The position numbers and the translations under genes were made by a program. The notes under the pieces were generated by a model. The model did not search any database and had not been told where the DNA came from. It was given only the letters and a program-made list of their open reading frames with translations. Below, in pieces: positions 46,390-54,681 of a stretch of 64,000 nt of DNA (position 1 is the stretch's first letter; every line of letters begins with the position of its first letter). The stretch is from Arcticibacter sp041902385 (GTDB lineage: Bacteria; Bacteroidota; Bacteroidia; Sphingobacteriales; Sphingobacteriaceae): NCBI RefSeq assembly GCF_041902385.1, contig NZ_CP169244.1, positions 1,860,001 through 1,924,000 on the forward strand, read 5' to 3'.

Positions 46390-47081
46390 TGAATTTGAAC
46401 AGCATAAAGATGACTTCAAATATTCTCGTCCAAATGGTTGAAATACCGAAAGGAAGGATTGAATTACGTGATGACAGAACAAAAGAAAAATGGGCTGTAG
46501 AAATTGAACCTTTTTTGCTTTACAAGTTTCCTATTACGCAAGACATATATTTTGAAATAACCAATGAAAATCCAAGCACTTTTAAAGGAGATTTACTTCC
46601 TGTAGAAACCATAACTTTTAAAGAAGCAGTAATTTTTTGCAATAAAATCTCTGCTCAATTTAACCTGACACCTTGCTATTTAATCCAAGATAAAAACGAA
46701 GAAATAATCTTTGAAAAAACAGCGAACGGTTTTCGTTTGCCTACAGAAGCAGAATGGGAATATGCTTGTAAAGCAGGCACAACAGGAATAAGATATGGAG
46801 AACTTAATGACATTGCTTGGTACAAAGACAATTCGGAAAATAAAACCCATAACGTTGGACAAAAGACACCAAATGCGTGGGGACTTTATGATATGTTGGG
46901 AAACGTGTGGGAATGGTGTTCTGACCTATACGACACAGAAGTTTATGGTTCTTACCGCATTTTTCGTGGTGGCGGATTTTGTGACATAGAAAGGAGTGTA
47001 ATGGCAACGACACGCAGAAGAAGTCACCCATTAAAATTTAAAATTGACGACCTTGGATTTAGAATTGCGAAAAACAAATAA
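46389..47081 (+). CDS. Formylglycine-generating-enzyme (SUMF1)-like protein
   Basis: A 230-residue FGE-sulfatase-fold protein with FLLYKFPITQDIYFEIT, FRLPTEAEWEYACKAGT and WGLYDMLGNVWEWCSD, ending in an IFRGGGFCDIE segment. In true FGE the last segment carries a catalytic Cys followed by Arg; here the aligned stretch is SVMATTRRR, lacking that Cys. It is therefore more likely a scaffold or a related enzyme than a sulfatase activator. It is coupled to DUF4180 by a one-base overlap. Confidence 0.82.
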   Translation: MNLNSIKMTSNILVQMVEIPKGRIELRDDRTKEKWAVEIEPFLLYKFPITQDIYFEITNENPSTFKGDLLPVETITFKEAVIFCNKISAQFNLTPCYLIQDKNEEIIFEKTANGFRLPTEAEWEYACKAGTTGIRYGELNDIAWYKDNSENKTHNVGQKTPNAWGLYDMLGNVWEWCSDLYDTEVYGSYRIFRGGGFCDIERSVMATTRRRSHPLKFKIDDLGFRIAKNK

Positions 47082-47095
47082 ACTAGAACAACGAC

Positions 47096-47229
47096 CCGCT
47101 AACAGCGGTTTTGCAAAAAAGCGGGTGAAGTGGTTAATTGAACATTCTACCTCGCATCAACTTTTGTGCTATGTTGAAAGTTTTGAGCTCCGAAATCCGC
47201 TTCTTCGCAAAGCCGCCAACCGTTAGCGG
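47096..47229 (+). repeat. attC-like site 6
   Basis: CCGCTAAC (47096-47103), arms AGCGGTTTTGC...GCGGG and ATCCGC...GCAAAGCCGCC, closing before GTTAGCGG at 47222. 134 bases. Confidence 0.77.
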
Positions 47230-47260
47230 TCAGCAGCGGACGACCCGAAAATTAACAGAA

Positions 47261-47740
47261 ATGACAAACGATTTTGTAAATAGAAAAGGACAACTTGAGG
47301 ACTTGAAAGAAATGCAAAAACTGTTTGTGGATACCATAACGGCAATTTGCAAAACTGACTACGACAGTGACCAAATTTTAGCGTGGATATCGGGTGTTCA
47401 CAACAAACAACGTTGGGACGACATTCTTACAAAACAATTTGTCTTAGTCGCTCAACACGCAGACAAAATTGTTGGCTTTGCGACACTTGATAGCGGAAAT
47501 TATATTGACCTTTTTTACGTTCACAAAGACCACCAACGACAGGGAATTGCACAGCGACTACTTGACGAAATTGAAACTGAAGCAAAACGACTAAAACAAA
47601 CGACTTTAACTTCTGACGTAAGTATAACTGCAAGACCGTTTTTTGAAAAAAATGACTTCAACGTTTTGAGAGAACAAACTGTCCAAGTAAAGAATGTAAG
47701 TATGACAAACTATAAAATGACAAAACACTTGACAAAATAA
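47261..47740 (+). CDS. GNAT family N-acetyltransferase, cassette copy 2
   Basis: The 159-residue protein differs from copy 1 (35409) by a single residue (Glu for Asp at position 12). It has the same HQRQGIAQRLL acetyl-CoA loop. It lies in the 655-bp cassette 47222-47876, followed by the same attC but a different next cassette. Confidence 0.88.
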   Translation: MTNDFVNRKGQLEDLKEMQKLFVDTITAICKTDYDSDQILAWISGVHNKQRWDDILTKQFVLVAQHADKIVGFATLDSGNYIDLFYVHKDHQRQGIAQRLLDEIETEAKRLKQTTLTSDVSITARPFFEKNDFNVLREQTVQVKNVSMTNYKMTKHLTK

Positions 47741-47750
47741 AAATGCCGAA

Positions 47751-47884
47751 CCGCTAACACGGGTTTTGCGTCAGGCGGGCTGACGTGCAAACTTGGAGTT
47801 TTGTGCTTCTAATAAACTTTAGTAATAAACATAAACTTTGTGCTCCGAAACCCGCCCGAACGCAAAGCCCGAAAACGTTAGCGG
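47751..47884 (+). repeat. attC-like site 7
   Basis: CCGCTAAC (47751-47758) through GTTAGCGG (47877-47884); matches attC 4 except for one base in the loop and the downstream cassette-derived bases. Confidence 0.78.
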
Positions 47885-47924
47885 TCATTGTAGAAAGACC
47901 TTGTAAAAACAAAGAACAAAAACA

Positions 47925-48293
47925 ATGGTAAGAGCTGAAACAATAATAGCAGTAAAAGATATACCGAAAAGTTCAAAATTTTATCAAGACTTATTGGATT
48001 GTAAAAGTGAACACGGAGGGGAAACTTTTGAAATTTTGACAAGTGCAAGCAATGTGATTTTATGTTTGCATAAATGGGGAGAACACGAACACCCAACAAT
48101 GCTAAATCCAGAAATGGAAACTGGAAATGGGTTAATTCTATTTTTTAGAGTTGGCAACTTGAATGAAACGTTTGCAAACGCAAGAAAAATTAATGCAAAC
48201 ATTGAAAAAGAAATACATTACAATGAAAATTCACTTAAAAGTCAATTTATTTTGAGAGATTTAGACAATTATTATTTAATAATATCCGAATAA
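47925..48293 (+). CDS. VOC (glyoxalase/bleomycin-resistance) family protein
   Basis: A 122-residue single-module vicinal-oxygen-chelate protein: ETIIAVKDIPKSSKFYQDLL at the start, FFRVGNLNETFANARKI in the second half and FILRDLDNYYLIISE at the end. Such proteins bind metals or drugs or act as dioxygenases; the substrate is unknown. Sole gene of the cassette 47877-48485. Confidence 0.87.
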   Translation: MVRAETIIAVKDIPKSSKFYQDLLDCKSEHGGETFEILTSASNVILCLHKWGEHEHPTMLNPEMETGNGLILFFRVGNLNETFANARKINANIEKEIHYNENSLKSQFILRDLDNYYLIISE

Positions 48294-48304
48294 ATAACAA
48301 CGAA

Positions 48305-48494
48305 CCGCTAACACGGTATTGCCAAAATCGGGGCTGAAGTGCAAACCCGAACTTTTGTACTTCAATTCCGCAAAAACCATTTTTTATTTGCTTTGAAAAA
48401 AGTAAATAAAAAATGGTTTTGCTAACTGCGGTGCTGTACTCAATATTTGTGCATTAATTTCCCCGCCTTCGGCAATACCCAAACCGTTGTGTGC
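48305..48494 (+). repeat. attC-like site 8 with a nested hairpin
   Basis: CCGCTAAC (48305-48312), ACGGTATTGCC and GGCAATACC arms, then GTTGTGTGC at 48486. It is about 55 bases longer than the usual site because its loop contains GCAAAAACCATTTTTTATTT paired with AAATAAAAAATGGTTTTGC (about 48370-48423). Confidence 0.75.
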
Positions 48495-49050
48495 TATGAA
48501 ATAAACCTCGTAAAATGATTGAATGGAGCGAAATAGTAATTCGGTTGTCGTTAGCTGCTTTGTTTGGAGCCATCATCGGACTGGAACGAGAAAGAAAGAA
48601 CTGGGCAGCGGGGCTACGAACACATATGCTCGTGTGTGTAGGTTCGGCACTGACAATGATGGTATCTGCTTACGGATTTATGGATGTTCTCGGGACAAAA
48701 AACGTTGTACTCGACCCATCAAGAATTGCAGCGCAGGTTATTAGCGGCATTGGTTTTATCGGCGCAGGAACTATTTTATTCCTTAGACAAGGTATTGTTC
48801 GGGGACTAACAACAGCAGCAGGTTTATGGACTGTTGCTGCCATTGGATTGGCAACAGGAGGAGGTATGTATTTTGCCGCTTCTATTGCCACCACTTTAGC
48901 TATTATTATTCTTTTTATCTTACAACCTTTTGAAATAGATATTCCGACGAAAGTACACCAGCATTCCGCTGCAAAGTACACCACTTATTTCGGAGGTAAA
49001 AACACCTTAAACAAACAGTACAGTTACCGGAAGATTTAAGTAATTCAAAC

Positions 49051-49785
49051 CTACTGATTTTTTCTTTTTCTTAAGGATTTTCCTGCAAGTGCGATTCTGT
49101 GTGCAGAAGCTGCCAATCTGTCCATAATTGCATCTGCAAGTGTTGGCTCTTCAATGAAGTTATACCAGTTGTCTACCGGTAATTGTGAGGTGATGATTGT
49201 TGCACCGCTTCCATACCGATCTTCAAGGATATCAAGCAAGGCGATCCTGGCATCGTTGGTGAGTCCTTTTAGGCCAAAGTCGTCCAGGATCAATAAGCGG
49301 TGTGCAGCGATGCTCTTGATCCACTTCAAATAGGTACCATCTAACCTTGCTTGAGCCAGAGCGTCCAGGAACTTATTCATACTGAAGTATAATGTTTTGT
49401 AGCCAAGCAAGCAGGCGCTGCGCCCTAAAGCGCAGGCCAGAAAGCTTTTACCACAACCGGTAGCTCCGGTAATAAGTACATTTTCACCCTTCTCTATAAA
49501 CATACCGTCCGAAAGGCGAAGTACCTGCTCCCTGTTGATCCCTCTTTCAGGTGTACAAAGGATGTCCTCGGGTAATGCATGATAGCGGAGCTTGCTGGAT
49601 TTGAGATATTTCTGGGTACGGGTATGTTCCCGATATTCTACTTCTGCCTGAACCATCATGGCAAGTAAAGCATGAGTGTCCTGTAGTTCGTGTACGGGCA
49701 AGCTGAGCGCTGCTTCATAACGTTTGGCCATACCGTTGAGTTTGAGCGTTTTTAGCTGTTCTACTGTGTTTTGTGTATTCATCAT
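49051..49785 (-). CDS. istB: IS21 helper ATPase IstB, copy A'
   Basis: A 244-residue AAA+ ATPase with Walker A GATGCGKSF, Walker B LLILDDFGL and the arginine-finger region TSQLPVDNWY. It assists IstA in target selection. It follows istA by 15 bases. Confidence 0.95.
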   Translation of the reverse strand: MMNTQNTVEQLKTLKLNGMAKRYEAALSLPVHELQDTHALLAMMVQAEVEYREHTRTQKYLKSSKLRYHALPEDILCTPERGINREQVLRLSDGMFIEKGENVLITGATGCGKSFLACALGRSACLLGYKTLYFSMNKFLDALAQARLDGTYLKWIKSIAAHRLLILDDFGLKGLTNDARIALLDILEDRYGSGATIITSQLPVDNWYNFIEEPTLADAIMDRLAASAHRIALAGKSLRKRKNQ

Positions 49786-49800
49786 GTTTTATATATGTTA

Positions 49801-51372
49801 CTATTCAGATTCCATGTAAGCCTCTGCTCCGCGCAGATTATCATGGAGGGGGATCTGGTAAGCAGCCGGCGAGGCCTCTTCCAAAAGATCCATATTGTTC
49901 TCCAGAATGTTTTTCACGGCTGTATAGGTGAACTTATACCCCTTTAAAGCCCGCTTGCAAGCTGCCTCAGTGCGGTGATGTCCATAGGTTGCAGCCAGTC
50001 TTAACAAGCCCTGACAGGACGTATAGGCCTGATCAATAATTAGTTTACTCTCCATAACCTTCTGAAAATACACCTTGGTAGAGGGGCCGCATTCTGCTGC
50101 TTTTTTAAGGTAATAGTCCGGATCCCATCCTCCCTGTACTTTCACCTGACGATGAGCATCAGGCATATGTTCTCTCAGGGTTGTATAACCGTGTTTTTTA
50201 AAGTTGCGGGTATGAACAGCGATGCGGCTTGCCTGATCGTAGATTTCTACAGTATCCTGGCAATAGCTGATACGCACTTCTTTGCCGATATAACGATAAG
50301 GCACGCTGTAGAAGTGCCAGTCTTCTCCCACCACTACATGGTAGTTCTTTTGCACTTTGGCTCTGGTATAATGGCGGATGACATAGGGCAAAGCAGGTAG
50401 TGGCTGTAAGAACTCCTTTTCTTGCTCGAATAGTTCCTGGCGACTAAAAGCTTTTCGTTGAAAGTTCAGGCTATGGTGATCGTTCAACTTCTCTTTGATG
50501 GCCCGATTAAGTGCCTGGATACTGTGAAAGGTCTCATTGCGAAGATGTGCGTATATACGTTGATAAACAATTTTAACCGTATTTTCCACCGAGGGCTTAT
50601 CGGTAGGTTTATAGGGTCTGGCTGCCAGCAGGGCAATGTGATTGTGATTGGCCCATTGCTCCAGCATCTGGGTGAACACCGGTTCATAACGGTTGCTTTT
50701 AGCTACCCATTGCTTCATATTATCGGACTTAGCTGCCAGCGGAACGCCGCTAAAGTATTCCAGGGCATGATTCAGGGCTGACACAACCTGAGGAAGCTTA
50801 GCATCTCTGAGGGCCTCAACGTAACTATAGCTGCTAAATGGGAGTACCGCAACAAATACCGGACACTTGATCACTTCTCCGCTTGAGAGATCAACATAAT
50901 GAAGTTCATCTCCGGCAAAATCAACCTGAAGCATTTTTCCTGGCTGGTGATCAAAATGCATCACCGCACTATTGATCTTAATGTGTTCTTGAAGAAGCTC
51001 ACAGAATCTCGAATACTGGAAGCCCTCGGGATATTCACTGATGTACTCCTGCCAAAGTAATAAACGGGTAACACCGGTTCTTTTTAATTCACTTCTAAAG
51101 TACTCCCTCAGGCTGTTGAAGTGAATTTTTCTGGGGTCAGTATCCTCCGGTAGGACTGTCTTTGCTAAGCCCAGATAGCCTTCCAGATCCTCATCATTGA
51201 AGGTCAACAGCTCTTTAGGGCTAAAGCCTGTCTGGCGAAACTTTTCCAGGTAGGAGGCTACCGTACGCCGGTTAATCTTAACTTCCTTTTCAATGGTGCG
51301 CTGAGAAGCACCTCGATCCAGGAAAAGTAGTATCTGTCTAATCTTATGCATGCCTAGAAGCTTATTTGCCAT
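49801..51372 (-). CDS. istA: IS21 transposase IstA, copy A'
   Basis: A 523-residue DDE transposase with an N-terminal helix-turn-helix (RGASQRTIEKEVKINRRTVA) and catalytic residues in LQVDFAGDEL, AKSDNMKQW and KPSVENTVKIVYQRIY, then a C-terminal beta domain. Identical in length to the copy at 59673-61244. Confidence 0.95.
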   Translation of the reverse strand: MANKLLGMHKIRQILLFLDRGASQRTIEKEVKINRRTVASYLEKFRQTGFSPKELLTFNDEDLEGYLGLAKTVLPEDTDPRKIHFNSLREYFRSELKRTGVTRLLLWQEYISEYPEGFQYSRFCELLQEHIKINSAVMHFDHQPGKMLQVDFAGDELHYVDLSSGEVIKCPVFVAVLPFSSYSYVEALRDAKLPQVVSALNHALEYFSGVPLAAKSDNMKQWVAKSNRYEPVFTQMLEQWANHNHIALLAARPYKPTDKPSVENTVKIVYQRIYAHLRNETFHSIQALNRAIKEKLNDHHSLNFQRKAFSRQELFEQEKEFLQPLPALPYVIRHYTRAKVQKNYHVVVGEDWHFYSVPYRYIGKEVRISYCQDTVEIYDQASRIAVHTRNFKKHGYTTLREHMPDAHRQVKVQGGWDPDYYLKKAAECGPSTKVYFQKVMESKLIIDQAYTSCQGLLRLAATYGHHRTEAACKRALKGYKFTYTAVKNILENNMDLLEEASPAAYQIPLHDNLRGAEAYMESE

Positions 51373-51892
51373 ATGTGCGTTTAGTCGAATTGCTAAACCT
51401 ATACATTGGCTGTTAAACTCCCGGAACTGGTGTACTTTCCAGCGGAATAATTGGTGTAGTTTGTGTCGGAATGTCAGCCGATAAAAGCCGTAGCTTTTAC
51501 CTTATCTGGAACAGTATCCAACAATCGCTACCCCTAACCGCATGGATTGACTGGTGTACTTTGCAGCGGAATTAGTGGTGTACTATCGAGCGGAAGAGTG
51601 GTGCACTTTGCAGCGGAATATCCATGAAAGAAGGTTTGCCGAACGGTTTAAGTCAAAGAGACTAAAAATAACGGCATCGAACAGAAATAAATTATTGCAA
51701 GTCCTAACCGAAATTTTACAAAATAATAACCTGAAAATTTCTTCTTTTTTAACAGACAAAACAGACGAAGATTACACCATTCTATTTTCGTTTGAAGAGA
51801 TTACTAAAAGTGACTTAGCAGAATTGGTAAATAACTTGCATGGTGACCCCGATATTAAAGAAGTGATTTGGAACAAGTAAAACGACAACACA

Positions 51893-52091
51893 GCACACAA
51901 CAAAAGTATTTGCAAAAGCAGGGCTGGACAATGTAACATCAGCTATGTACAAGCATCAGCAGCGGTTCGGGCTCGAGGTTCTATATTCAGCTTTAGTTCT
52001 TAACTTCAACAATATATTTTCAACTGAGCATTTGTACCTGGCTGGACAATCAATGAATTCCCTGCCTTCGCAAATACTTAATCGTTAGCAG
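51893..52091 (+). repeat. attC-like site 9
   Basis: GCACACAAC (51893-51901), the reverse complement of GTTGTGTGC that opens the mgtC cassette at 48486, then AAAAGTATTTGCAAAAGCAGGG and a paired CCCTGCCTTCGCAAATACTT, and GTTAGCAG at 52084. About 199 bases with a long loop. Confidence 0.77.
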
Positions 52092-52127
52092 AAAGGCTTT
52101 CCAAAAAAGTGTCAAAAAAATCAAACT

Positions 52128-52832
52128 ATGAAAACAACATTTTCCCTTTTAACATTAGTGTTTTTGTGCAATTACAGTTCTGCACAAAATAAATGGTTTG
52201 AAGTTTATACTGATTCAACATTGATAATAAAAGATGGTAACAGACTGACCGAAGATCTTCAGAAAAAAATATCTAAAATTGACAAAAAAGTTGATTTAAA
52301 AGATCCGAGATCAAAATATAATTTATGGGGACCGTATTACTCACCCGAACAAAACACAGTCAATTTATCTATTTGGAATCTTAGTCCACAATGGTATAAA
52401 GATTTCTTTATAGATATCGCAAGCGGAATAGAACAAGGTGAAAAAATGTTCGGATTATTTTTTAATGGATTTTACGTTCCTCACGAATTGGGACACGCCC
52501 TACAGTTTGCAGTTGAAAACCGTGCAGAAAATGAGTATGATAATGAATATACCGCAAACATTATCGGAATGTTGTATTGGAGAAAAATAGGCAAAGAAAA
52601 GGAATTGACAGAGTGTTATGAATATGCGAAAAAGGCTCTTCTCAAAATGAAGAATCCAATTCCCGAAAATGAAGATGTGAAAAAATATTTTACAGAACAT
52701 TATAGTGAATTTGGACAAGACCCTTATAAATATGGATTTATCCAATTCTCGCAATTTGTAAAAGTATATGAAGACAACTCGCTTCCTGATTTCGATACTT
52801 ATATTAAGAAATTCATAAGCAAACAAAAATAG
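52128..52832 (+). CDS. Secreted putative zinc metalloprotease-like protein
   Basis: A 234-residue protein with a signal peptide (LLTLVFLCNYSSAQ). The HExxH motif is in FYVPHELGHALQFAVE (His-Glu near residues 118-119), and a following acidic NEYTANIIGM segment could provide the third zinc ligand, as in gluzincins. No named family recognised; protease activity is inferred from the motif. Sole gene of the cassette 52084-52963. Confidence 0.75.
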   Translation: MKTTFSLLTLVFLCNYSSAQNKWFEVYTDSTLIIKDGNRLTEDLQKKISKIDKKVDLKDPRSKYNLWGPYYSPEQNTVNLSIWNLSPQWYKDFFIDIASGIEQGEKMFGLFFNGFYVPHELGHALQFAVENRAENEYDNEYTANIIGMLYWRKIGKEKELTECYEYAKKALLKMKNPIPENEDVKKYFTEHYSEFGQDPYKYGFIQFSQFVKVYEDNSLPDFDTYIKKFISKQK

Positions 52833-52837
52833 CCCTT

Positions 52838-52972
52838 CTGCTAACAAAGGTTTTGCAATAGTGGGGCGAAACTGCAAAGTTTAACAGTTGTTCTTCGGTT
52901 CGACTTTTGTGCAAAATTGAAGATTTGTGCTTCGATTGCCCCACCATCGCAAAGCCCCAAAACGTTGTGCGT
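52838..52972 (+). repeat. attC-like site 10
   Basis: CTGCTAAC (52838-52845) matches in reverse complement the GTTAGCAG that opens the same cassette (52084), although the next cassette opens with GTTGTGCGT (52964). Arms AAAGGTTTTGCAATAGTGGGGC and GCCCCACCATCGCAAAGCCCC, written here in part, pair. Confidence 0.78.
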
Positions 52973-52978
52973 CATACT

Positions 52979-53878
52979 ATGAAACCATCGGAACAGATGA
53001 ATAACTTTACAAAAATAATTGACAGACAAATAGAGTTTAACCAAGGAAAGAATATTTTTCTTGACAACCTTGATATTTTTCAGTTTTCTAACGAAACAGT
53101 CAAATTTGTTTTATCCTTAAATAGCTTGGACACTGCTTCTAAACAGCTACTTATAGATTATTCTACTGACAAAGCTATAGAGAAGTTTTGTAGAATAAAT
53201 CAATATTACTCATTTGACTCAAAAACGAAGCAAAAACTAAAAGAAATCTATAGAATTTTGGTAGAAAATATTGAGACAAAATCAGATTCAATTGAGAAGA
53301 TTTCAAAGATTCATTACGAAAGACTAAAACAATTTCTAATAGAAAGCAACCCTTTTGCAAAAAAGGTATACGAAAATTCAGACCATCACATCAACCCTAT
53401 TACTTGCTCTCAATATGCCCCTGAATTACAAATCAACATTTTAAAGATAGATATTGCGAATATAACTCAACCCGTTTTAGATATTGGATGTGGAAAAGAA
53501 AGTATTCTTGTAAATTACCTCAAAAGCAAGGATATAGTAGCGGTTGGAATTGATAGATTTACATTCTCTTCATCACATTTAATAACGACTGATTGGTTAG
53601 AATACACTTATGGAGTAAAACAATGGGGAACAATAATAAGTAATTTGGGGTTTTCAAATCACTTTCGACATCATAATTTGAGACTAGACGGAAACTACAT
53701 TGAATACGCTAAAACATATATGAATATTTTACGCTCATTAAAAGTGGCAGGACGTTTCCATTATGCACCGGACTTGCCATTTATTGAGAAATATCTAAAC
53801 AACAATCAGTTTGCTATAAATAAGTATGATATTGACAGTTTGGATTACAAAACAACAGTTATAGAAAGACTAACATAA
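52979..53878 (+). CDS. SAM-dependent methyltransferase-like protein
   Basis: A 299-residue protein with a helical N-terminal half and a Rossmann-type methyltransferase domain from about residue 155: PVLDIGCGKES (motif I), IVAVGIDRF, then GTIISNLGFSNHFRHH. The substrate is unknown. The start at 52979 is the first ATG inside the cassette; the longer frame begins in the preceding attC. Last intact cassette, beginning at 52964. Confidence 0.75.
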   Translation: MKPSEQMNNFTKIIDRQIEFNQGKNIFLDNLDIFQFSNETVKFVLSLNSLDTASKQLLIDYSTDKAIEKFCRINQYYSFDSKTKQKLKEIYRILVENIETKSDSIEKISKIHYERLKQFLIESNPFAKKVYENSDHHINPITCSQYAPELQINILKIDIANITQPVLDIGCGKESILVNYLKSKDIVAVGIDRFTFSSSHLITTDWLEYTYGVKQWGTIISNLGFSNHFRHHNLRLDGNYIEYAKTYMNILRSLKVAGRFHYAPDLPFIEKYLNNNQFAINKYDIDSLDYKTTVIERLT

Positions 53879-53887
53879 AATGTACGA

Positions 53888-53946
53888 ACGCACAACAAGG
53901 TATTGCCAAAAGCGGGGCTAAAGTGCTAAATTCAAAGTTTGTACTT
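53888..53946 (+). repeat. attC-like site 11, 5' half only
   Basis: ACGCACAAC (53888-53896) complements GTTGTGCGT at 52964; AAGGTATTGCCAAAAGCGGG follows as in attC 3. The right half is replaced by an IS3 fragment starting at 53947. Confidence 0.75.
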
Positions 53947-54079
53947 TGTAATCTTCCCCTAGCTAGCTACATTCAAAACTAAAGAATCCCAGTGGAAATT
54001 ACTATTGTTATTATCCTGTTGTAATGTGGGAAACTCGGAGAGTTTTCCATATTTCAACAGGAACTCCACTGGAGTGAGG
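53947..54079 (-). mobile_element. IS3 terminal fragment, 133 bp
   Basis: The 3' end of an IS3 copy (TGTAATCTTCCCCTAGCTAG ... GGAGTGAGG). It is repeated directly by the start of IS3 copy 2, with one base difference; at that base the fragment agrees with copy 1. It is the leftover of an earlier IS3 that was itself a target or partner of rearrangement. Confidence 0.85.
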
Positions 54080-54405
54080 TGTAATCTTCCCCTAGCTAGC
54101 TACATTCAAAACTAAAGAATCCCAATGGAAATTACTATTGTTATTATCCTGTTGTAATGTGGGAAACTCGGAGAGTTTTCCATATTTCAACAGGAACTCC
54201 ACTGGAGTGAGGTGACCAAGGGACGAATGTGGTCGCACGTTATTATACATCCATGCCCAAGCCTGGGCATACTTCCTGATTTCAGCCAAACTATCAAACA
54301 TGTAACTGTCCAGTACATCCTGGCGAAAGGGTACCCGCCCGACGAACCCATCTTGACCTTCAATTCTTAATGGCCTTACTTTGCCTGCACGATAAAGATA
54401 AAGTA

Positions 54406-54681
54406 ATGGATCAAAGAGAAAGAATGAAGGCAGAAGTGGCCCGCTGGCGCGAGAGCGGGCTTACCCAAAAAGAGTTTAGCCGGCAATTAGGAATGAAAGT
54501 GGCCACCTTTGCCTATTGGGTATCCCGTAGCAAAGAGTCAGAAAAGAAGAAAGGATTTCTACCCTTAGTCCCCGTAGCCGGATCCGTAGAGGCCGTAGAG
54601 GTTAGCTACCCTAACGGCGTGCGCATCAAAGTACCTGCTTCAGATCTGAAGACCATCTCTCAGCTCATTCATCTGTATTAA
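54406..54681 (+). CDS. tnpA: IS66 TnpA (Orf1), copy 2
   Basis: Same 91-residue helix-turn-helix protein as copy 1, from MDQRERMKAEV. An ATG 12 codons upstream (54370) is an alternative start. It is followed directly by tnpB, whose ATG overlaps the stop. Confidence 0.88.
   Translation: MDQRERMKAEVARWRESGLTQKEFSRQLGMKVATFAYWVSRSKESEKKKGFLPLVPVAGSVEAVEVSYPNGVRIKVPASDLKTISQLIHLY

Larger units (their letters stand above)
48936..51624 (-). mobile_element. IS21 family insertion sequence, copy A'
   Basis: 2689 bp with ends TAGATATTCCG and CGGAATATCCA and a 5-bp target duplication TGAAA (48931-48935, 51625-51629). Several internal CGCTGCAAAGTACACCA-type repeats near both ends are probable IstA binding sites. 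It encodes istA and istB on the minus strand. The unfolded copy A in the nest has exactly the same length. Confidence 0.95.
48515..51880 (+). pseudogene. MgtC/SapB family membrane protein, split by IS21 (copy 2)
   Basis: The 5' part (48515-48935) encodes the transmembrane MgtC domain (SLAALFGAIIGLERERKNWA, then GIGFIGAGTILF). The 3' part (51630-51880) encodes the C-terminal ACT-like domain ending DPDIKEVIWNK. Removing the element and one copy of the TGAAA duplication gives an exact 672-base frame of 223 residues. The fused frame currently ends inside the IS at 49039. MgtC proteins affect magnesium homeostasis and ATP synthase in intracellular pathogens. The cassette spans 48486-52083. Confidence 0.9.
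26983..53946 (+). mobile_element. Integron-like gene cassette array
   Basis: At least ten units with genes all on the plus strand are separated by palindromic sites (attC-like, listed individually). Boundaries lie at GTT: 27044, 34614, 35370, 36025, 45982, 47222, 47877, 48486, 52084 and 52964. In each complete unit the 8-9 bases at the start are the reverse complement of the box opening its own terminal palindrome: GTTACCGG/CCGGTAAC, GTTAGCGG/CCGCTAAC, GTTGTGTGC/GCACACAAC, GTTAGCAG/CTGCTAAC, GTTGTGCGT/ACGCACAAC. That is the geometry of circularising integron cassettes. No integron integrase or attI-like site is visible. Confidence 0.75.

Noticed and set aside
26983..53946. CRISPR array
   Set aside because: Repeats are 134-199 bp palindromes separated by whole genes; there are no short regular spacers and no cas genes.
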